NCBI GenBank assembly: GCA_023144005.1 | Contig: JAGLGN010000020.1 | Coordinates: 136,941-200,940 of the forward strand | Length of the DNA: 64,000 bases | Direction: 5' to 3' | DNA from: a bacterium | GTDB taxonomy: Bacteria > AUK180 | In this document: positions 52,354 through 58,071 of the stretch, one piece after another | Layout: each line of letters opens with the position of its first letter | Position numbering within the stretch: the stretch's first letter is position 1 | Made by a program: the position numbers and the translations under genes | The notes under the pieces: generated by a model | Databases searched by the model: none | What the model saw: the letters and a program-made list of their open reading frames with translations, nothing else | Told to the model about the DNA's origin: nothing

Positions 52354-52825
52354 CATCCTCAATAAGACCAAAGAACTTTTTCCATACATTTCGACCGAAT
52401 TGTTCGAAGAACAGCAGGGACGGATCAAAGTCGATAACGAACGCTTTCTTAATGTACTGGCCTATTTGAGAAACAGTTCCTTTGTTCATCTGGCGAATAT
52501 TTTCGCGGTCGACTGGATAGAGGAAAAAGAGTTCGAATTGAATTATAATCTCTGGTCCTATGACCATAACTCTTCAATAATCGTCAAGGTGGGGATACCG
52601 AGAGAGAAACCGGAAGTCACCACGGTTCTTGACCTCTGGGAACATGGCCAGGTTTACGAACAGGAGATCCATGAATTTTTCGGAATAGAGTTCGCGGGAA
52701 ACCCGGACCTCTCACCGCTATTTCTGCACAATTGGAAAGAGATACCGCCGATGAGAAAGGACTTCGATACGGAGGAATACTCAAAAAGAGCATTTGATGT
52801 CGGGGAAAGGGAAGGTGCAAAATGA
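52340..52825 (+). CDS. nuoC: MBX complex subunit K (NuoC-like)
   Basis: 161 residues from the ATG at 52340, which overlaps the J gene by 14 nt and has GGGGAGG upstream; the frame open to 52235 is inside the J gene. The NuoC core has SSFVHLANIFAVDWIEEKEF, then DLWEHGQVYEQEIHEFFGIE and the NWKEIPPMRKDF tail. ATGA overlap with the L gene. Confidence 0.93.
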   Translation: MKTSDILNKTKELFPYISTELFEEQQGRIKVDNERFLNVLAYLRNSSFVHLANIFAVDWIEEKEFELNYNLWSYDHNSSIIVKVGIPREKPEVTTVLDLWEHGQVYEQEIHEFFGIEFAGNPDLSPLFLHNWKEIPPMRKDFDTEEYSKRAFDVGEREGAK

Positions 52826-53967
52826 TAGATCTATTTACCGACATTACTGAGATCGCGAATAAAGACGGCAACAAGGTTTACGATATCTTCTTCGGCCCCA
52901 ATCATCCGGGAATGCACGGAAATTTCGGATATGTTGTGGACATGATAGGCCATTCGATCGCCAAGGCAAGGGTCAATGCGGGATTACTTCACAGAGGGTT
53001 TGAGAAGATAATGGAGACCAATCTCTGGCATCAGAACCTCTCATTGATCCCCAGAATATGTGTTGTGGACCCTGATCCGAACGAGGCAGCGTATTGCGGA
53101 GCCATTGAGAAAATAATGGGACTGGAAATACCCGAGCGGGCGAAATTCATACGGACCATCACATTGGAGATGTCCAGGATGACCTCCCATTTAATGGGGA
53201 TGGGATCCGTCGGCGGCGCGACCGGGCTCTATACCGTAATGTACCTGATGCTCGCTGACCGTGACCGGCTGCTTGATATGTTCGAATGGCTGACGGGTGG
53301 AAGGATATATCATATTTACAATATCCCCGGAGGAGTCAGAAGAGACCTTCCCAAAGGATGGAGGGATAAGCTCTATGGATTAATGGATTTTTTTGAGAGC
53401 AAACTCAAGGAATACGATGAAATACTCTATCGCCACCCCATCATTCACAAAAGATTGAAGGGTGTCGGTGTGATCACCGCCGACCAGGCAAAGAAATGGG
53501 GAATAACAGGCCCGAATCTCAGGGCGACCGGCGTAAAATTCGATACCAGAAAGGCGTATCCCTATGCGGCATACGATCAATTGGAATTCGATATACCCAC
53601 AGAGAAGGAAGGTGACGCATTGGCAAGAGCAAATCTTGTCCGCGCAGAATTCGAGGTGACCATTTCAATAATCAGGCAGGCATTGGACAAACTTCCTGAG
53701 GGAGATGTCAATATTAAACTGGGCAATCCGCTGAAGTTCAAGGTCCCTGAAGGAGAGGCATATGCGAAGGTCGAATCCTCCAAAGGGGAATACGGATATT
53801 ATATCGTTTCCACCGGAGGTATAAAGCCGTACCGCGTCTCCGTGAGAGGGCCATCCCTCCCCGCCGGACTGTTTTTATGTCATAAACACCTGCCGGGAAT
53901 GAGAATAGATGATGTTGCTCTGTGGATGAACACGCTTCAGATATGCGCGCCGGATTTTGACAGGTAG
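52822..53967 (+). CDS. nuoD: MBX complex large subunit L (NuoD/hydrogenase-large-subunit-like, non-NiFe)
   Basis: 381 residues. The N-terminal FFGPNHPGMHGNFGYVVDM and ERAKFIRTITLEMSRMTSHL are NuoD/MbhL landmarks. The two cysteine pairs that hold NiFe in hydrogenases are each half lost: Cys80-x2-Asp83 (PRICVVDPDP) and Cys375-x2-Asp378 (LQICAPDFDR at the very C-terminus). A [NiFe] centre is therefore unlikely and hydrogen metabolism by this subunit improbable. This matches the non-hydrogenase MBX/MBS branch. No hyp maturation genes are nearby. Confidence 0.93.
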   Translation: MIDLFTDITEIANKDGNKVYDIFFGPNHPGMHGNFGYVVDMIGHSIAKARVNAGLLHRGFEKIMETNLWHQNLSLIPRICVVDPDPNEAAYCGAIEKIMGLEIPERAKFIRTITLEMSRMTSHLMGMGSVGGATGLYTVMYLMLADRDRLLDMFEWLTGGRIYHIYNIPGGVRRDLPKGWRDKLYGLMDFFESKLKEYDEILYRHPIIHKRLKGVGVITADQAKKWGITGPNLRATGVKFDTRKAYPYAAYDQLEFDIPTEKEGDALARANLVRAEFEVTISIIRQALDKLPEGDVNIKLGNPLKFKVPEGEAYAKVESSKGEYGYYIVSTGGIKPYRVSVRGPSLPAGLFLCHKHLPGMRIDDVALWMNTLQICAPDFDR

Positions 53968-53976
53968 GAGAAGAAG

Positions 53977-55821
53977 ATGAGTATTGACAAAAAAAATATA
54001 ATCGCTCCCTATATGACATTGAAGAACCTTTTCAGAAAAACGGTAACGGTGAAATTTCCGAAGGAAGAATTGGATGTATTTCCCGGATGTCCGGGAGTTT
54101 CGCCCCAATACAGAGGGATACACGCGAATGATCATGAAGAATGCATAGGATGCGGGGCCTGTTCCGATATCTGCCCCACCGATGCCATTCGACTGATCGC
54201 CTTTGAGGGAGAACCCCGTGAGGGAGCCAAGAATCAAAGGCCGGAGATCGATTACGGAAGATGCTGCTTTTGCGGATATTGTGTGGATATATGTTCTACC
54301 GGTTCTCTTTCAATGACAAGAAAATTCATTCATATCGAATGTACACCGAAAACACCGGATCCTGAAAAAGAAGTTAATATGATCAAGGATAAGTTCATCC
54401 TGCTTCCCGATGAGAAAGGGCTGGACGATCTGGGTTGGAACACGCCTACTCCCCTGTCTTTATTGGACTTGGAAAGGGTCTCTATGGAGCAGTTATCTTC
54501 AGATCTAAGGAATGACTCCTTTGTTGAAATAGTGAAAGGATTTTCAAAAGAGCAGGCCGTAAAGGAAGCTTCAAGATGTATTGAATGCGGAATCTGTACG
54601 GATGCCTGCCCCGCGGGAATGAACATTCCGGAATACATAACTGCGATATGGGACAATGACAACAAGGCATCAGTGGAATGGATGTACAAGACGAATCCCC
54701 TGTCCAATGTTTGCGGAAGGGTTTGCACGCATGTATGTGAAACCGTATGCGCTATCTCTCACCGTGGAGAGCCCGTTGCCATCAGATGGCTGAAGCGCTA
54801 TGCCTTGGATCAGCTGAGCTCTGATGATGTAAAGAGCATTTCCGGCATAGACCAGATAAGATCAGCGAAGAAAAAGGTCGCGATCGTGGGAAGTGGGCCC
54901 GGCGGCCTTGCGGCAGCGTACTTCTTATCAAAAATGGGATATGCGATCACCATATTCGAAAAGAATAAAATGGCGGGCGGCGTCATGAGATATGGAATTC
55001 CTAATTATAGATTGCCGGATGAGGCACTGGACAAAGACATCGACGCGATAAAAACTCTTGGCGTGGAGATCCTGACAGAAATTGAAATAGGAAAGGCCAA
55101 AAAGATCTCACAATTACAGAAGGATTTCGATTTTGTCATCCTTGATACCGGTTTGCCCATAGGAAGAACCATCCTGCCTGATCTGAAGCATGATAAGTTC
55201 AATTTGTCAATTGAGATGCTTGAGGATATCTCCAGGGGAGAGGAAGTAACGGTAGAAAAAAAGATCGCCGTCATCGGCGGCGGAAATGTCGCGATGGACA
55301 TTGCCCGCAGTCTGGCAAGATTACAAAGGGTGAAATTCGGAGAAGTGAATATAACCGCGATATCCCTGGAATCACGGGAGGAACTGCCCGCAGACATCGA
55401 AGAGATCGAAGAAGCGATGGAAGAGGGTATCGTGCTTGAGCCCGGATGGGGAAATATGGAAGTTGATCTCGATAAAAAAACAAATGCTATCAAGGGCATT
55501 AAGATCATGAAATGTACACAGGTATTTGATCAGGATCATAGATTCAGACCTCTTTTTGATGAGGCGGATGTCAAGACGCTTCAAGTCGATCAGATCGTTG
55601 AAGCGATTGGCCAGGCACCCGATTATTCATTCCTTGATTCATATGAGAAGGAAGTCGAATTCAAGGGATTCTGCATAAAGACAGATGAGAATGGAAAGAC
55701 ATCCCTGGATTGGCTCTGGGCTGTGGGAGATATTATTGAGGGGCCGGATATCGTACATGCGGTCTCCAACGGACATATGACCGCACAGGCCATAGACCGG
55801 ATCGTTGAGGGAAATAAGTAA
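53977..55821 (+). CDS. Fusion of MBX N subunit (NuoI-like 2[4Fe-4S]) with GltD/NfnB-like FAD-NAD(P) oxidoreductase
   Basis: 614 residues in one uninterrupted frame. Residues 1-130 are NuoI/MbxN-like with two [4Fe-4S] sites (Cys56/59/62/66 and Cys96/99/102/106). Residues about 190-614 are GltD-like: cluster cysteines 201/204/207/211 and 246/250/254/258, FAD motif GSGPGG at 305-310 with GGVMRYGIPNYRLP after it, and dinucleotide motif GGGNVAMD at 434-441. A C-terminal WAVGDIIEGPDIVHAVSNGH binds FAD. The YRR arginines that bind the NADPH phosphate in GltD are replaced by Ser463-Leu464-Glu465, suggesting NAD(H). It would bring NADH/NAD+ into the complex. GGAG precedes the ATG. Confidence 0.93.
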   Translation: MSIDKKNIIAPYMTLKNLFRKTVTVKFPKEELDVFPGCPGVSPQYRGIHANDHEECIGCGACSDICPTDAIRLIAFEGEPREGAKNQRPEIDYGRCCFCGYCVDICSTGSLSMTRKFIHIECTPKTPDPEKEVNMIKDKFILLPDEKGLDDLGWNTPTPLSLLDLERVSMEQLSSDLRNDSFVEIVKGFSKEQAVKEASRCIECGICTDACPAGMNIPEYITAIWDNDNKASVEWMYKTNPLSNVCGRVCTHVCETVCAISHRGEPVAIRWLKRYALDQLSSDDVKSISGIDQIRSAKKKVAIVGSGPGGLAAAYFLSKMGYAITIFEKNKMAGGVMRYGIPNYRLPDEALDKDIDAIKTLGVEILTEIEIGKAKKISQLQKDFDFVILDTGLPIGRTILPDLKHDKFNLSIEMLEDISRGEEVTVEKKIAVIGGGNVAMDIARSLARLQRVKFGEVNITAISLESREELPADIEEIEEAMEEGIVLEPGWGNMEVDLDKKTNAIKGIKIMKCTQVFDQDHRFRPLFDEADVKTLQVDQIVEAIGQAPDYSFLDSYEKEVEFKGFCIKTDENGKTSLDWLWAVGDIIEGPDIVHAVSNGHMTAQAIDRIVEGNK

Positions 55822-55835
55822 TTGGGTATAATGAT

Positions 55836-57185
55836 ATGATGAGAGATATTAAAGCCACCTTAGCAGAAGGGCCAATAGGAAAGATCCTATTCAAATTGAC
55901 TGTGCCGATGATATTCGGCATGGTGGCAATGGTGGCTTTTAATCTCGTTGATACCTTTTTCGTCGGGAAATTAGGAACCGATGAATTGGCGGCGATGAGC
56001 TTTACTTTCCCCGTAGTAATGGCACTTAACGGCATTGCTCTAGGCTTGGGGATCGGCGCTGCCGCGGTGATCTCAAACGCCATCGGCAAGGGCAATATGA
56101 AGGCCGTAAGACGGCTCACGACCGATAGCCTGATCCTTGCTGCCCTCATCGTTGCAGTTTTTGCTTCCCTTGGACTTCTGACTATCAAGCCTCTTTTTAA
56201 ATTACTCGGAGCAAAAAAAGAACTGCTGCCTCTTATCTACTCATACATGCGTGTCTGGTATCTCGGTGTTGTCTTCGTTGTTTTTCCTATGGTCGGCAAT
56301 AATGCCATAAGGGCGACAGGAGACACAAAGACACCGGCGCTGATCATGATGTGTGCGGTTACCATGAATGTTATCCTTGACCCGCTTTTGATCTTTGGAT
56401 TGGGCCCGTTTCCAAGATTAGGGCTTACGGGAGCCGCTCTCGCTACCGTATTTTCCCGTATGACGACTTTCTCGCTATCCTCATGGGTGCTCATCAAGCG
56501 CTATAAGATGGTAACCTTTGAGAAAGCGCCGATCGAAGAGATCTGGCATTCATGGAAAAAGATCCTATATATAGGCCTCCCTTCGGCTTTGACCAGAGTT
56601 ATCATGCCCATAGGGATCGGCGTTATCACCAAATTTGTTTCAATGTTCGGAAAGGAAGCCGTTGCCGGCCTTGGCGTCGCAACACGGATCGGCTTCTTCG
56701 CCATGACCATAATATGGGCATTATCCTCTGTAATTGCGCCTTTCATAGGACAGAATTGGGGCTCAAAGAAGTCGGATCGGGTAAGAAAAGGACTGTGGAT
56801 CTCATACCGCTTCTCATTCCTTTACGGATTGGGGTTATTTATTATACTCTACTTCATTGCCCCGCTGATAACACCTGTTTTCAACGGCGATCCCGAAGTA
56901 CACCGCGTATCGACCCTTTATCTGCGAATACTCTCAATGGGATACGGCCTGCAGGGGATCTTCATCATTTCAAATTCAGCATTGAATGTTCTCCACCGTC
57001 CCTTATGGGGAGCTCTTATCACTGCCATACAAATGTTTCTGCTGTATATTCCCCTGGCATTCCTTGGAATGAAATTCATGGGGTTGAATGGAATATTCCT
57101 CGGTGGTGCGATCTCTTATGTAATTTCAGGATTGATCGGCGCCAAACTTGCGCTGAACTTCTCAAGAGAGGTTTATCTTAAATAG
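55836..57185 (+). CDS. MATE-family multidrug/Na+ efflux transporter
   Basis: 449 residues with 12 membrane helices. MATE signatures include GPIGKILFKLTVPMIFGMVA, then FNLVDTFFVGKLGTDELAAM, and the mirrored second-half segment SALTRVIMPIGIGVITKFVS. It exports cationic compounds using Na+ or H+. It lies 14 nt after the MBX operon and may be co-transcribed, using the ion gradient that complex makes (inference). The ribosome site is weak. Its TAG stop codon is the first three bases of a GGGACGG palindromic element. Confidence 0.92.
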   Translation: MMRDIKATLAEGPIGKILFKLTVPMIFGMVAMVAFNLVDTFFVGKLGTDELAAMSFTFPVVMALNGIALGLGIGAAAVISNAIGKGNMKAVRRLTTDSLILAALIVAVFASLGLLTIKPLFKLLGAKKELLPLIYSYMRVWYLGVVFVVFPMVGNNAIRATGDTKTPALIMMCAVTMNVILDPLLIFGLGPFPRLGLTGAALATVFSRMTTFSLSSWVLIKRYKMVTFEKAPIEEIWHSWKKILYIGLPSALTRVIMPIGIGVITKFVSMFGKEAVAGLGVATRIGFFAMTIIWALSSVIAPFIGQNWGSKKSDRVRKGLWISYRFSFLYGLGLFIILYFIAPLITPVFNGDPEVHRVSTLYLRILSMGYGLQGIFIISNSALNVLHRPLWGALITAIQMFLLYIPLAFLGMKFMGLNGIFLGGAISYVISGLIGAKLALNFSREVYLK

Positions 57186-57303
57186 GGACGGTGGTTAAGA
57201 GTGTTAAGAGTTCAATTCCACTAAAAACCGAACATCCCAAAAGATAGGACATTTATAGAAAATATTTTAAGCAAACCCTTAACACTCTTAACCACCGTCC
57301 CTA
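57183..57303. mobile_element. GGGACGG palindromic element D
   Basis: About 30-bp inverted repeats (57183-57212 and 57274-57303) with outer end TAGGGACGGTGGTTAAGAGT and about 61 bp between. The left end supplies the MATE stop codon. It lies between convergent genes, as element C does. Confidence 0.8.
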
Positions 57304-57318
57304 CTCTGCTACTCTTCT

Positions 57319-57984
57319 TTAAAAACCGAATTGTATAGCAACTCCGGGTTGAAAGAGGAAACCGTCATCCGTGGAGGCATTGATATCCTCTGCATTCATC
57401 GCGACCTTATAAAATGCCACTTCCGGCATGAGCGCAATAGCACCCAATTGGAATTTAAAACCGACGAAGCCACCATAATAATGCTGAGGAACAATATCAA
57501 TATCATCAGTAAAACCATACGAAACATATTGATACTTGGGGCCGAAATATAATGAAATGGCATCCACCGGCCGTATATCAAAGATAAGATTGCCATTTAT
57601 CGCCCAGCCGGTTAAACCGAAAAAATTAGAATAGACGCCGCCGATATCAGTGGCAACACGGAAAATCCCAAGATCAATAAATCTCCATTTCCAATCCATG
57701 GAAAGATTCGTGGAATAGATCTTAAAACCCATGTCCATATTCTCTGTTAAGCCGTATCTCAAGAAGAGTTCCATCATTTGGTAATCATTCATGAACTCAT
57801 TTGTATCCAGTATAGCTCCGCCATCTGTATCGGGATCAGCGAATTGCAATACCCCTATTCCCAGACCGCCGGCAAATTTACCCTCTCTGACCGTATCTGC
57901 ATTCTGATATGTGGAAAGCGAATAACATCCAGTAAAAACAAGCAGGCTCACAAGAGCCAGGGAAAGGAAAAATCTCTTCTTCAT
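57319..57984 (-). CDS. Lipoprotein with barrel-like mature domain
   Basis: 221 residues. The lipobox VFTGC predicts lipidation at Cys20 (MKKRFFLSLALVSLLVFTGC). The mature part alternates beta strands (LFLRYGLTENMDMGFKIYST, then LYFGPKYQYVSYGF) and ends FQPGVAIQFGF with a terminal Phe, like an outer-membrane barrel. A lipidated barrel is unusual but known among small envelope proteins; no family name is offered. Promoter at 58003-58031; ribosome site GAGAGG. Confidence 0.75.
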   Translation of the reverse strand: MKKRFFLSLALVSLLVFTGCYSLSTYQNADTVREGKFAGGLGIGVLQFADPDTDGGAILDTNEFMNDYQMMELFLRYGLTENMDMGFKIYSTNLSMDWKWRFIDLGIFRVATDIGGVYSNFFGLTGWAINGNLIFDIRPVDAISLYFGPKYQYVSYGFTDDIDIVPQHYYGGFVGFKFQLGAIALMPEVAFYKVAMNAEDINASTDDGFLFQPGVAIQFGF

Positions 57985-58002
57985 AAAACACCTCTCTCAC
58001 AT

Positions 58003-58031
58003 ATTTTAAGTGTAATCCTGTGTAAAATCAA
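58003..58031 (-). promoter_or_regulatory. Promoter of the barrel-like lipoprotein gene
   Basis: TTGATT (58031-58026), 17-nt spacer, TAAAAT (58008-58003) on the minus strand. Confidence 0.65.
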
Positions 58032-58038
58032 GTTTTTC

Positions 58039-58066
58039 TTGAAAATAACTGTATTTTTACTATAAT
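58039..58066 (+). promoter_or_regulatory. Promoter giving a probably leaderless O-antigen-ligase-type mRNA
   Basis: TTGAAA (58039-58044), 16-nt spacer, TATAAT (58061-58066), then 5 nt (TAACT) to the ATG at 58072. Transcription would start at or next to the A of ATG. Confidence 0.75.
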
Positions 58067-58071
58067 TAACT

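Noticed and set aside
45057-55821. A hydrogen-evolving membrane [NiFe] hydrogenase (MBH/Ech type)
   Set aside because: Both NiFe cysteine pairs in the large subunit are Cys-x2-Asp, two antiporter-like subunits are present as in MBX/MBS, and no hyp maturation genes are nearby.
45057-55821. Respiratory complex I (nuo operon)
   Set aside because: MrpE/F/G/B-type subunits and a hydrogenase-type C-x2-C in the small subunit are present; NuoE/F/G and a full NuoJ are absent.
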